This document shows positions 54,940 to 62,811 of a stretch of DNA of 64,000 nucleotides, piece by piece. Each line of letters begins with the position of its first letter. Position 1 is the stretch's first letter. The stretch spans positions 28,594-92,593 of the forward strand of contig JAGXHL010000045.1 of NCBI GenBank assembly GCA_024636215.1, given 5' to 3'. Under the pieces are notes generated by a model that saw only the letters and a program-made list of their open reading frames with translations, was not told the DNA's origin and searched no databases. Both the position numbers and the translations under genes were made by a program. Origin of the DNA: Deltaproteobacteria bacterium (GTDB taxonomy: Bacteria; Desulfobacterota; Desulfuromonadia; Desulfuromonadales; BM103).

Positions 54940-56430
54940 TTAAAAACCAACCGGTATCATCAATCGGATTATGTCGTTTACCAGGGGACCGGTACTCAGG
55001 CCGACCACAATCAGGAGTACGGCCGTCAGAATCAGGGGGCTGAGCATCCACCAGGGCGCTTCATGCCGCACAGTGCGTGTTTGTTCGTGATGCTCTCCGT
55101 CTTGCAGAGAACCGAAATAAGCGAGCTCAATAATACGGAAAAAAAGCACGGCATTGACCAGGCTGCTGAAAACCAGGGCCACCACAAATTCCCAATGGCC
55201 GCCTTCAACACCCCCGAGGATCAGGTACCATTTGCTGAAAAAACCACAGGTCGGCGGTACACCGATCATGGCGAAGGCTCCCAGGGTGAAAACCGCCATG
55301 GTGATCGGCATGCGCTGGAAAATTCCTTGCAATGAAACCAGAGAAACACTGCCCTGCCGGTAAATGATGGCTGCCACGACCAAAAAGAGACAGAGGGTCA
55401 TAAGGGCGTCATTGACGATATGCAGGATACTGCCGGTCAGGCCATCGGCGTTGGCAAGGAAGATGCCGCCGACCATGTAGCCGACTTCGGCGACGATGAC
55501 GTAGGTCAGCATGCGCCGTAAATCTTTTTGACCCAGGGCAAGCACCGATCCGCTGATAATTGCGAAAGCCGCTGCCCACACCACGCCATCGGTGATCCAT
55601 TGATTAGCAAAAACCAGTGCCGGGGTATACATGGAGAGGATGACGCGTACCATCAGGTAAACGGTGACCTTGGTCATCAGCGGCGCAGCCATGGTGCCAG
55701 CGCCCGTTGGGGCCTGGCTGTAAGCGTTAGGCAGCCAGCTGTGCAGCGGGAAAAAAGCCATCTTGATCCACAAGCCCACCAGTACGAAAGCGATGGCCGT
55801 GGCGGTTGCTACCGGTGCGTTCAAGGTTGGCAGAATGCGGGCAAGGTCTGCCATGTTCAGGGTTCCGGTGAGGATATAGAGGTAACCGATGCCGAGCAGA
55901 TAGAAACAGGCGCCGATCGAACCCATAATGATGTAGTTGAAGCTGGACAGTGCTGCCCGCCCGCGGCCCATGGCGATCAGGCCGTAAGTGGTGATCGAGG
56001 TGATTTCGAGCAGCACGTAAAGGTTAAAAGCGTCGCCGGTCAGAACCAGACCGAACAGTCCGGCAATCAGGATCAGGTAAAGAGTGAAGAAAAGGTGTTC
56101 ACGGCCGGGAAGTTCCTGCTCCACGCTTTTCAGCGCCGAGAAAGAGGCCAGCAGGGCGACCACTGCGATCAGGACCATCATCAAGGCGCTCAGGGGGTCG
56201 ACTACCAGCTCGATGCCGAAAGGGGGTTGCCAGTTGCCGACGGTGTAACGCAGCGTGCCTTGCTCAATGACGCGGGCCAGCATGATCGTCGAGCCGAAAA
56301 CGGAAAAGGTTAGTGAACCGAGCACACAAGGCGCTATCCATTGGCGGGAGCCGCGGCCCAGCAGATTAACGACAAGGGCCGAAAGGAGCGGGACGATCAG
56401 GACAAAGAGGTGCAGGTTGGTTGTGCTCAT
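54940..56430 (-). CDS. mrpD: MrpD/NuoN-like antiporter subunit (first copy)
   Basis: A 496-residue MrpD-family protein. NLYVLLEITSITTYGLIAMG, PLHSWLPNAYSQAPTGAGTM and NDALMTLCLFLVVAAIIYRQ are the conserved helices. Its ATG overlaps the MrpC stop by 4 nt (ATGA). Confidence 0.9.
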   Translation of the reverse strand: MSTTNLHLFVLIVPLLSALVVNLLGRGSRQWIAPCVLGSLTFSVFGSTIMLARVIEQGTLRYTVGNWQPPFGIELVVDPLSALMMVLIAVVALLASFSALKSVEQELPGREHLFFTLYLILIAGLFGLVLTGDAFNLYVLLEITSITTYGLIAMGRGRAALSSFNYIIMGSIGACFYLLGIGYLYILTGTLNMADLARILPTLNAPVATATAIAFVLVGLWIKMAFFPLHSWLPNAYSQAPTGAGTMAAPLMTKVTVYLMVRVILSMYTPALVFANQWITDGVVWAAAFAIISGSVLALGQKDLRRMLTYVIVAEVGYMVGGIFLANADGLTGSILHIVNDALMTLCLFLVVAAIIYRQGSVSLVSLQGIFQRMPITMAVFTLGAFAMIGVPPTCGFFSKWYLILGGVEGGHWEFVVALVFSSLVNAVLFFRIIELAYFGSLQDGEHHEQTRTVRHEAPWWMLSPLILTAVLLIVVGLSTGPLVNDIIRLMIPVGF

Positions 56431-56816
56431 CGCTGGATCTTCTCCAGAATTTCATCCTCTTCGAGGGTGCCGTACTCACGATAGATCCGCTGCAGTACCG
56501 CCAGGGCCACGCCCGTAACGCTGACGCCAACAACGATGGCCGTCAGCATCAGGACATGCGGCAGGGGATTGACGGTAGATGCCGCTTCGACAGTGCCGGC
56601 CAAGCCCTGGTATTTGTCAACGATCGGAATGCCGCCGCCCTTTTTGACGCCGGTCGAGACGAAGAACAGGATAATGGAGGTCTGAAAGATGTTCATGCCG
56701 AGCAACTTTTTGACCAGATTACGCTTGCCGATCATAGCGTAAAACCCGATCATCATCAGCACGACATAAATCCAGTAATTATATTTGGCGACGATTTCGC
56801 CGACAACCGACTCCAT
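56427..56816 (-). CDS. mrpC: MrpC/NuoK-like antiporter subunit
   Basis: A 129-residue protein with three helices of the NuoK family (IGFYAMIGKRNLVKKLLGMN; PLPHVLMLTAIVVGVSVTGV). The start MESVV is next to the MrpB stop; a longer frame upstream overlaps mrpB and is unlikely. Confidence 0.92.
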   Translation of the reverse strand: MESVVGEIVAKYNYWIYVVLMMIGFYAMIGKRNLVKKLLGMNIFQTSIILFFVSTGVKKGGGIPIVDKYQGLAGTVEAASTVNPLPHVLMLTAIVVGVSVTGVALAVLQRIYREYGTLEEDEILEKIQR

Positions 56817-56818
56817 TT

Positions 56819-57286
56819 TTACAACCCTTCGTCCATGGCCCCACCGGAACTCAAATTCCAGTAGAGCAGAACCATGATGCTCATAACAGTGAAACCAACA
56901 CCAACCTCGACCAGGAAGATACCAAAGGAGTGCCACTCGATCTCACCCAGCGGAATCAATTTGTTGAGAGCACCGTAATCGAGGAACACCCCGCCGATTA
57001 TCGCGCTGATCGCCCCAACGCCGATGAAGAGCGCCGCGCCAAGATTCGTGAAGATCGCATTGACCTTGATTGTCATATATTCTTGAGAGGTTTTCATGTC
57101 GTAGGCCAGGGCCAGCAGAATAAACGCAGCACCCAGAATGACTCCCCCCTGAAAGCCTCCTCCCGGGCTGTAGTGACCGTGAACGATGACATATAAACCA
57201 AACAGCTGGATAAAGGGGACCAGCAAACGCACCGAGGTCTTGATGATCAGGTCCTCACCGGATGTGTGTTCGTAAATATCCCTCAT
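56819..57286 (-). CDS. mrpB: MrpB-like antiporter subunit (MnhB domain)
   Basis: A 155-residue four-helix protein with the MnhB signature YVIVHGHYSPGGGFQGGVIL. The ATG overlaps the stop of the preceding gene by 4 nt. Confidence 0.93.
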   Translation of the reverse strand: MRDIYEHTSGEDLIIKTSVRLLVPFIQLFGLYVIVHGHYSPGGGFQGGVILGAAFILLALAYDMKTSQEYMTIKVNAIFTNLGAALFIGVGAISAIIGGVFLDYGALNKLIPLGEIEWHSFGIFLVEVGVGFTVMSIMVLLYWNLSSGGAMDEGL

Positions 57287-57561
57287 TCTTCTTCTCTGCT
57301 TCTGCGCAGGATGCTGACTACGGCCATGCCTGCACAATAGATGACCACGGTTTCGAACATGGTGTCATAACTCCGGTAATCGCCGAGGACAGCCGTAACG
57401 ATGTTGGGGACATGGGTTTCCTGGACAGCGTCCTCAATATAATGCGGAGAAAGGTAGATGCTGGCCGGAGCCTGAGGGTCTCCCCAAGCCGGGAAATCTT
57501 TTGTCCCGTACAGCAACAGGGCTCCTGTCACCAGGGTTGCGAGCAATGCCAGGGTTTTCAA
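57283..57561 (-). CDS. MbhE-like subunit of the antiporter
   Basis: A 92-residue protein with two helices flanking a conserved soluble loop (ALLLYGTKDFPAWGDPQAPA; ETHVPNIVTAVLGDYRSYDT). This domain is the last part of MrpA in classic Mrp systems and a separate subunit, MbhE, in membrane-bound hydrogenases. It starts with TTG that overlaps the TGA of the gene before, with AAGGAG at 6 nt, so the start is well supported despite the rare codon. Confidence 0.85.
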   Translation of the reverse strand: MKTLALLATLVTGALLLYGTKDFPAWGDPQAPASIYLSPHYIEDAVQETHVPNIVTAVLGDYRSYDTMFETVVIYCAGMAVVSILRRSREEE

Positions 57562-57803
57562 TCTTTGCTCCTTCTGGTGGTTCTTAGAATTGCCGAAATG
57601 AAGAAGATCGTGCTGACGCCAGCGCCAACAGTGGCTTCGGTGAAAGCAACGTCGACGGCCCCCATTTCGGCCCAGAGCAGACACATCAAAAAACTGTAGA
57701 TGCCGAAAATGACCGAGGCTCCGAGTAAATCCTTGATATTGATGGCGACCAGAGCGCAAATCACCACCAGGGTCAGAATCATCAGGTCGAGTTGCCAGAT
57801 CAT
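57558..57803 (-). CDS. DUF4040 antiporter subunit (MrpA C-terminal / MbhD-like)
   Basis: An 81-residue three-helix protein (ASVIFGIYSFLMCLLWAEMG; AVDVAFTEATVGAGVSTIFF), equal to the domain that precedes the MbhE part in MrpA. Here it is free. It overlaps both neighbours by 4 nt. Confidence 0.88.
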   Translation of the reverse strand: MIWQLDLMILTLVVICALVAINIKDLLGASVIFGIYSFLMCLLWAEMGAVDVAFTEATVGAGVSTIFFISAILRTTRRSKD

Positions 57804-58135
57804 GACCGTTTCCTCCCCGCCCGGGTCCAGGGTTTTACACCAAGGACCAAAGCTGCTTCGGTTATTGCGTGGGTCGCTGCCGGGCTTGTGACAAAGACAA
57901 AGCCCGCGATCAGGAGAAGCTTTGCGCTGACCAGAAGCGCTCCGAATGAAAAATCTTCGAGGTTGTAGAGGGCAATGCCGAGAATGATCAGGATTGCCGC
58001 CAGCGAATCACATTTGCCTGCGGCGTGCAGGCGGGAATAAAAATCCGGCAGGCGCAAGATGCCGACCGTGCCGGCGAAATAGAAGAACAGTCCGAGTGAT
58101 AACAGAATTATGGCAAGAATCGACAGCACCGTCAT
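57800..58135 (-). CDS. mrpG: MrpG-like antiporter subunit
   Basis: A 111-residue three-helix protein of the MnhG family (FYFAGTVGILRLPDFYSRLH; SLAAILIILGIAL). Overlaps its neighbours by 4 nt. Confidence 0.93.
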   Translation of the reverse strand: MTVLSILAIILLSLGLFFYFAGTVGILRLPDFYSRLHAAGKCDSLAAILIILGIALYNLEDFSFGALLVSAKLLLIAGFVFVTSPAATHAITEAALVLGVKPWTRAGRKRS

Positions 58136-58443
58136 GAGACGTCCTCTCGTTCACTGTCTTCCATATCTTCCATGAAGACACCAAGCCGGCGCAGGAAAAA
58201 CTTGGCGGCTGCGAGGGTGGCAATGAAGTTGAGCAGGGCGTAGGCTAAGGCGATGTCAACGAACATGGCCAAATCGTTGTAGAGGAGGCCGATCAGCAGC
58301 AATAAGGTCGTTGTCTTGGTGCCGATGATGTTGCCGCCGACGATCCTGTCGAGGATGGTCGGACCGATCACCGTGCGGATCAGGCTTAAGGCTATCAGGA
58401 AAGTCAGGGCAATACTGATAGCCAGAAAGAAAGAAGGCATCAT
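58132..58443 (-). CDS. mrpF: MrpF-like antiporter subunit
   Basis: A 103-residue three-helix protein with RTVIGPTILDRIVGGNIIGT, the MnhF signature, ending in an acidic tail. Overlaps its neighbours by 4 nt. Confidence 0.92.
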   Translation of the reverse strand: MMPSFFLAISIALTFLIALSLIRTVIGPTILDRIVGGNIIGTKTTTLLLLIGLLYNDLAMFVDIALAYALLNFIATLAAAKFFLRRLGVFMEDMEDSEREDVS

Positions 58444-58925
58444 CGTTCGGACTCCAGTGCGCGAGCTATGCGGTCTTCCATTTCTCCGGGCAGGGAGTTG
58501 CTTGCACTTCGTGTCAGGGCGTAAACGGAGAACTCGTCATCTTGGATGCTGACGGTAATTGTGCCGGGGGTGAGAGTGATCGATTGGGCAAAAGTGACTT
58601 TGGATATCGGTCGTTTAAGTTTAGTTTTAAAGCGGATGACATGGGGGTCAATCAAACTGAGCATGCGGGGGTGCAGAACGATGTAAGCCATCTGCAGGTT
58701 GGCGAGCACAATCTGGTATAAGAGCCACGGCAGATAGGCAAGCAAGCCAAGCAGGCTCTTGATGTTGGAGTGTTTGCCGTCCCCAAAGAACAGCAGGTCG
58801 TGGCTGAAGTGGGCAACCAGAAGGCAACAGATAACGCCGAGGGTTAAATGAAAGGCATCGAACATGCCTGACAGGACAACCCAGAACAACAACATGACTG
58901 CAAATGTGGCGAATTTAGCTTTCAT
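58440..58925 (-). CDS. mrpE: MrpE-like antiporter subunit
   Basis: A 161-residue protein with two or three helices and a soluble C-terminal domain (ITLTPGTITVSIQDDEFSVY). First gene of the eleven-gene operon. The start MKAKF has GAGG upstream; an earlier in-frame ATG would add 19 non-hydrophobic residues. Confidence 0.88.
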   Translation of the reverse strand: MKAKFATFAVMLLFWVVLSGMFDAFHLTLGVICCLLVAHFSHDLLFFGDGKHSNIKSLLGLLAYLPWLLYQIVLANLQMAYIVLHPRMLSLIDPHVIRFKTKLKRPISKVTFAQSITLTPGTITVSIQDDEFSVYALTRSASNSLPGEMEDRIARALESER

Positions 58926-59165
58926 GGGCCTCTTCAGGGACAGGTTGTTTTTTTGAAAGTCTGAGCCGGACCGGGAAAACATAGAACGTCAGTCTAACTA
59001 CTAAAAGGCAACTCGTCTTAGCATGATTGACGTTGATTGGTCAAGCTGATCCGGACATATGCTGATGCCCTTGCCTGTTTTCACGGTGTCCCTTATAATC
59101 GTCCGAATAGGAATCTTCGCCTTAAACTGAGACAATATAAAACATCGTTTTGCCGTGAGGGTGGT

Positions 59166-59954
59166 ATGGAAAAAGTCAAAGCTGCAGCAATTCAGTTTAA
59201 TATAGCCTTGGGAGAAGTCAGCAGGAACCTGGAAACTGTTGAAGCGGCGATCGATAGAGTTGCAAAGCAGGGTGTTCGTCTGGCGGTTCTCCCGGAGATG
59301 TGGAGTGCCGGTTACGATTACAAGCGATTGCGGCAGCATGCCGCTGAGACACCCCGTGTGGTTGACAGGCTCTGTAAACAATCAGCGGCTCTCGATCTGG
59401 TGCTGGTGGGCAGTTTGCCCGAGCAGAGTGATGACAAAATTTACAACACCGCCTATGTGCTCGATCGCGGAGAGTTGGTCGGTTGTTACCGTAAGCTGCA
59501 CATGTTTTCAACCATGGGTGAAGATCGTTTCCTCTCCGCAGGGGACCGAACCCTTGTTGTGCCGACCTCGGTGGGTCGACTCGGTATTGCGATCTGCTAT
59601 GATCTGCGTTTTCCGGAACTGTTTCGCAAGATGGCTCTCGAAGGGGCGGAGATTATCTGTTTGCCCGCCGAATGGCCAAAACCGCGTCAGGAACACTGGC
59701 GCACGCTGCTGCGGGCGCGTGCCATGGAGAATCAGCTCTTCGTGATCGCAACCAATTGCTGTGGAATTCAGGGCAAGCTGGATTTTTTTGGCATGAGCCT
59801 GTTGTTGTCGGCCCGCGGTGAAGTGCTTGCGGAAGGTGGTGAGACCAATACCGAACTGATTGCCACCTTTGATAGTCAGGAGATGATAGACTATCGTGCC
59901 CAGATCCGCTGTTATGACGATCGCCGACCGGAGATCTATGGGAAGCTTCTTTGA
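59166..59954 (+). CDS. nitrilase-superfamily amidase (omega-amidase / deaminated-glutathione-amidase-like)
   Basis: A 262-residue C-N hydrolase. The catalytic triad is visible: Glu in LAVLPEMWSAG, Lys in GCYRKLHMFS and Cys in IAICYDLRFPEL. The Nit2/YafV-like branch hydrolyses alpha-keto amides or deaminated glutathione in metabolite repair. The start has GAGGGTGGT just before the ATG; the longer upstream frame is not family-like. A terminator follows. Confidence 0.9.
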   Translation: MEKVKAAAIQFNIALGEVSRNLETVEAAIDRVAKQGVRLAVLPEMWSAGYDYKRLRQHAAETPRVVDRLCKQSAALDLVLVGSLPEQSDDKIYNTAYVLDRGELVGCYRKLHMFSTMGEDRFLSAGDRTLVVPTSVGRLGIAICYDLRFPELFRKMALEGAEIICLPAEWPKPRQEHWRTLLRARAMENQLFVIATNCCGIQGKLDFFGMSLLLSARGEVLAEGGETNTELIATFDSQEMIDYRAQIRCYDDRRPEIYGKLL

Positions 59955-60001
59955 AAACCGGAACGCGGTTCGCGGTTCGTGGTACGAGGAAAAGCAGAAC
60001 G

Positions 60002-60033
60002 GGGCCAGCTTGGTAGCTGGCCCGTTTTATTTT
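60002..60033 (+). terminator. terminator after the amidase gene
   Basis: GGGCCAGCT-TGGT-AGCTGGCCC followed by GTTTTATTTT. Confidence 0.88.
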
Positions 60034-60051
60034 GAGTCGTTTGTGCTTTTG

Positions 60052-60114
60052 CCTCCAGCCTCCAGCCTCCAGCCTCCAGCCTCCAGCCTCCAGCCTCCAG
60101 CCTCCAGCCTCCAG
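60052..60114. repeat. 9 x 7-bp minisatellite (CCTCCAG)
   Basis: Nine perfect copies of CCTCCAG between convergent genes. A likely site of length variation. On the minus strand it could encode LEAGGWR repeats, but no ribosome site or start supports translation. Confidence 0.95.
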
Positions 60115-60127
60115 CTTACAGCTTTGT

Positions 60128-60529
60128 TCATTGACCCATCGGTTGTGCTTGCCCCCGGTATTCATCGGGGACATCGTCCAGCGAATCGGCAAAATGCAGC
60201 TCTCCTTTGCCATCAGAGTAGATGTAGCGCTGAGTTTTTGGTTTTTGGGCAGCTGTCGAGGCTTTTGTTGCCTGCTGATTGATTTCCTTAGTTTTTTCCG
60301 GCTCGGTTGCTTTTTGTTGCTGTTCGATTACCGCTTCAATCGATTTGGGCTTTGTCTGTTTTTCGTCGAAAGCCAGATCGATGAGACGGCTGCGAAAATC
60401 CTGATAGAAGTTGCTGACGGCGGCGTGGGCCGGGTGAACCGGGGGCACCTGGACCAGAAACTGATCGATAACAAGCATCATAATCAGAAACAGAAAGGTC
60501 CAGAAAACAGGTTTGATGAGATGATGCAT
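60128..60529 (-). CDS. DUF4124-like membrane-anchored protein
   Basis: A 133-residue protein: one N-terminal helix (FWTFLFLIMMLVIDQFLV), a Gln/Lys/Thr-rich linker and a C-terminal YIYSDGKGELHFADSLDDVP, the DUF4124 signature (Y.W.D..G..HFSD). Probably periplasmic and anchored; function unknown. 24 nt downstream of the CDF gene. Confidence 0.75.
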   Translation of the reverse strand: MHHLIKPVFWTFLFLIMMLVIDQFLVQVPPVHPAHAAVSNFYQDFRSRLIDLAFDEKQTKPKSIEAVIEQQQKATEPEKTKEINQQATKASTAAQKPKTQRYIYSDGKGELHFADSLDDVPDEYRGQAQPMGQ

Positions 60530-60553
60530 GAGTCCTCGGTATAAATAATGATT

Positions 60554-61552
60554 TCAGTGTAAATGATGATTGTCGCCGCTGTCCGCTTTGCGTGGGCGAT
60601 GCTTGAGTTGTTGAATAACCGGCCCGGTCAGACAGCTTGAGCACTCCCCCTGCAAGGTGGTCTGGGTGATGTGGAAATCGTGGTCCAGCATTTGCTCGAG
60701 AGTACCGATAATTTCACCCTGGCGCAAGCGCTCGTGCGGTTCAATATCGATATGTGCGGAAAGTGCCGTGATGTGGGAGCAGATGGACCAGACATGCAGG
60801 TGATGAATGTCGTTGACGCCTGCCACGCTACGCATCTTCTCGACCAGTTCAGTGAGGTCAATGTGTCTGGGGACCCCTTCGAGAAGGATGTGTCCGGCTT
60901 CGCGTAGAATGCGAATCGCTCCCCAGCTGATGATAAGCACGATGACCATGGAGATCAGGGCGTCGAGGACAAACCATTGGGTATAGAGCATGATGACGCC
61001 GCCGATGATGACGCCGACCGACGCGATGGCATCGCCGAGAACATGCAGAAAGGCGCTGCGCACATTGAGATCGTCATGGGAGTGGCCGTGCAGGCGGCTG
61101 GCGGCGATCAGGTTCATGACCAGGCCGATGCTGGCGATGATGAACATCTCTTTGCTTTTGACCGCTTCGGGATGCAGCATTCGGCCCCAGGCCTCACCGA
61201 GAATGCCGAAGGCGATCAATAACAGGGTGCTGCCGTTAATCAGGGAAGCAAAAATCTCGGCCCGGTGCCAGCCGTAGGTGCGGGTATCGCTGGCCGGGAA
61301 CCTGGCCAGGTGGATGGCTGCCAGCGACAGGATCAGGGCAAAGAGATCCATGAACACATGGGCGGCATCTGAGAGCAGGGCCAGCGAGTTGGTCCAGAAG
61401 CCGCCAATCAGTTCAGCGATCAGTGTGACTGCGGTCAAGCCGATGGCAATGATGAAACCGCGGGTGATGCCGCGATCCAGAAAGCCGTGACCGTGTTGAT
61501 CGTCGCCGTTCCGGTCGTGGTTATGCTGATCTGCAGACAGTGGGTCCGACAT
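60554..61552 (-). CDS. cation diffusion facilitator (zinc/cobalt/cadmium exporter)
   Basis: A 332-residue CDF protein with six helices, His-rich N terminus (DQHNHDRNGDDQHGHG), metal site residues HVFMD and HVLGD, and a cytoplasmic C-terminal domain with HHLHVWSI. An extra tail has ECSSC and ends in HHLH. It exports divalent metal ions in exchange for protons. Closest to the CzcD/ZitB branch. Confidence 0.92.
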   Translation of the reverse strand: MSDPLSADQHNHDRNGDDQHGHGFLDRGITRGFIIAIGLTAVTLIAELIGGFWTNSLALLSDAAHVFMDLFALILSLAAIHLARFPASDTRTYGWHRAEIFASLINGSTLLLIAFGILGEAWGRMLHPEAVKSKEMFIIASIGLVMNLIAASRLHGHSHDDLNVRSAFLHVLGDAIASVGVIIGGVIMLYTQWFVLDALISMVIVLIISWGAIRILREAGHILLEGVPRHIDLTELVEKMRSVAGVNDIHHLHVWSICSHITALSAHIDIEPHERLRQGEIIGTLEQMLDHDFHITQTTLQGECSSCLTGPVIQQLKHRPRKADSGDNHHLH

Positions 61553-61710
61553 GAAAGGGTCACTCCTTATTGACCTTATACTAGGCTCACAAAGTTTGAT
61601 AAATCAAGCATCAAACTGCGGATGGGGCTTCCCCTCTTCTCGACAGCTGTGCTATGGTGAGCGCCGATTTCTGCAGTTTGAGGCAGCCAGAACAAAACAG
61701 GACTGACGCT

Positions 61711-62655
61711 ATGAGTGAGACCCTCTACGACGTATTGATCATTGGTGGCGGCCCGGCCGGATTAACGGCCGGACTTTATACCTCACGGGCCAAGTTGAAG
61801 ACCCTGCTGGTGGAAAGGATGATTCTCGGCGGCCAGGTTATGACCACAACCATGGTGGAGAATTATCCCGGCTTTCCCGGTGGCATCGATGGTCCTGACC
61901 TGATGATGCGCTTTCAGGAACACTGTCAGGAGTTTGGTTTGAAAACCATGACCGGTGAAGTCACCGGCCTGTCTGATAAGGGAGACGAGAAGATTGTAAT
62001 CGTGGATGGCGAAGAGATACGGACCCGGGCGGTTATCATTACGACCGGTGCCGAACCCAGCAAGCTTGGTATCCCCGGCGAAACCGAATTTACCGGGCGA
62101 GGGGTTTCTTACTGCGCCACCTGTGATGGTGCTTTCTTCCGCAATGTTCCCGTTGCAATTGTCGGTGGTGGTGACACGGCCGCCGAAGAGGCTCTGTTTC
62201 TCTGTCGTTTTGCCAGCAAGGTCTACCTGATCCATCGCCGTGACCAGTTGCGTGCCACCAAGCTTTTACAGGAGCGCATCTTCGCAAACGATAAAATCGA
62301 GCTGGTGTGGAACAGCACGGTTGAGCAGGTCGTGGGCGACAACACCGGCGTCACAAGCCTGGGTTTACGCAACCGGCAGGACAACTCGACGCGGTCCCTT
62401 GATGTCGTCGGTATGTTCGTTGCCGTCGGCGTAACGCCGAAAGCCCATTTTCTTGCAGACATCCTTGATCTCAATAGCGAAGGCTACATTCTGACCGATT
62501 CAGAATGCCGGACCTCGATGCCAGGTGTTTTTGCCGCCGGCGATGTGCGTAAAAAGATTCTCAAGCAGATTGCCACAGCGGTTGGTGACGGCGCGATCGC
62601 CGCTATTGTTACCGAGAAGTATTTGGATAATATGGAAGCAACGCATGATTTGTAA
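61711..62655 (+). CDS. trxB: thioredoxin reductase
   Basis: A 314-residue flavoprotein: FAD site IIGGGPAGLTAGLYTSRA, redox pair CATCDG, NADPH site VGGGDTAAEEALFLCRFA and the FAD end VFAAGDVRKKILKQIATAVG. It reduces thioredoxin with NADPH. The start MSETL has AGGA at 8 nt. Confidence 0.95.
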   Translation: MSETLYDVLIIGGGPAGLTAGLYTSRAKLKTLLVERMILGGQVMTTTMVENYPGFPGGIDGPDLMMRFQEHCQEFGLKTMTGEVTGLSDKGDEKIVIVDGEEIRTRAVIITTGAEPSKLGIPGETEFTGRGVSYCATCDGAFFRNVPVAIVGGGDTAAEEALFLCRFASKVYLIHRRDQLRATKLLQERIFANDKIELVWNSTVEQVVGDNTGVTSLGLRNRQDNSTRSLDVVGMFVAVGVTPKAHFLADILDLNSEGYILTDSECRTSMPGVFAAGDVRKKILKQIATAVGDGAIAAIVTEKYLDNMEATHDL

Positions 62656-62659
62656 GCTG

Positions 62660-62767
62660 TAGGAATATAAGCTGTAGGGCTTTAAGGCTGTAAGCTGTAA
62701 GCTATAAGCTATAGGACTGTAAGGTTTAAACCTTATAGCCTTACAGCCCTACAGCTTACAGCTGTTT
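62660..62767 (+). terminator. long inverted repeat and terminator after trxB
   Basis: Runs of AAGCTGTA-type words precede a long imperfect palindrome centred on GGTTTAAACC (right arm CCTTACAGCCCTACAGCTT) and then CAGCTGTTTTT. It combines a local word repeat with a hairpin long enough to stop transcription before comM. Confidence 0.65.
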
Positions 62768-62811
62768 TTCCTGCCCCTCGGGGTATTGCAATCGACAATC
62801 AGGAGGGATGT

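Noticed and set aside
59653..60213. Minus-strand frame with LEAGGWR repeats
   Set aside because: It arises from the 7-bp minisatellite and runs antisense through the amidase gene.
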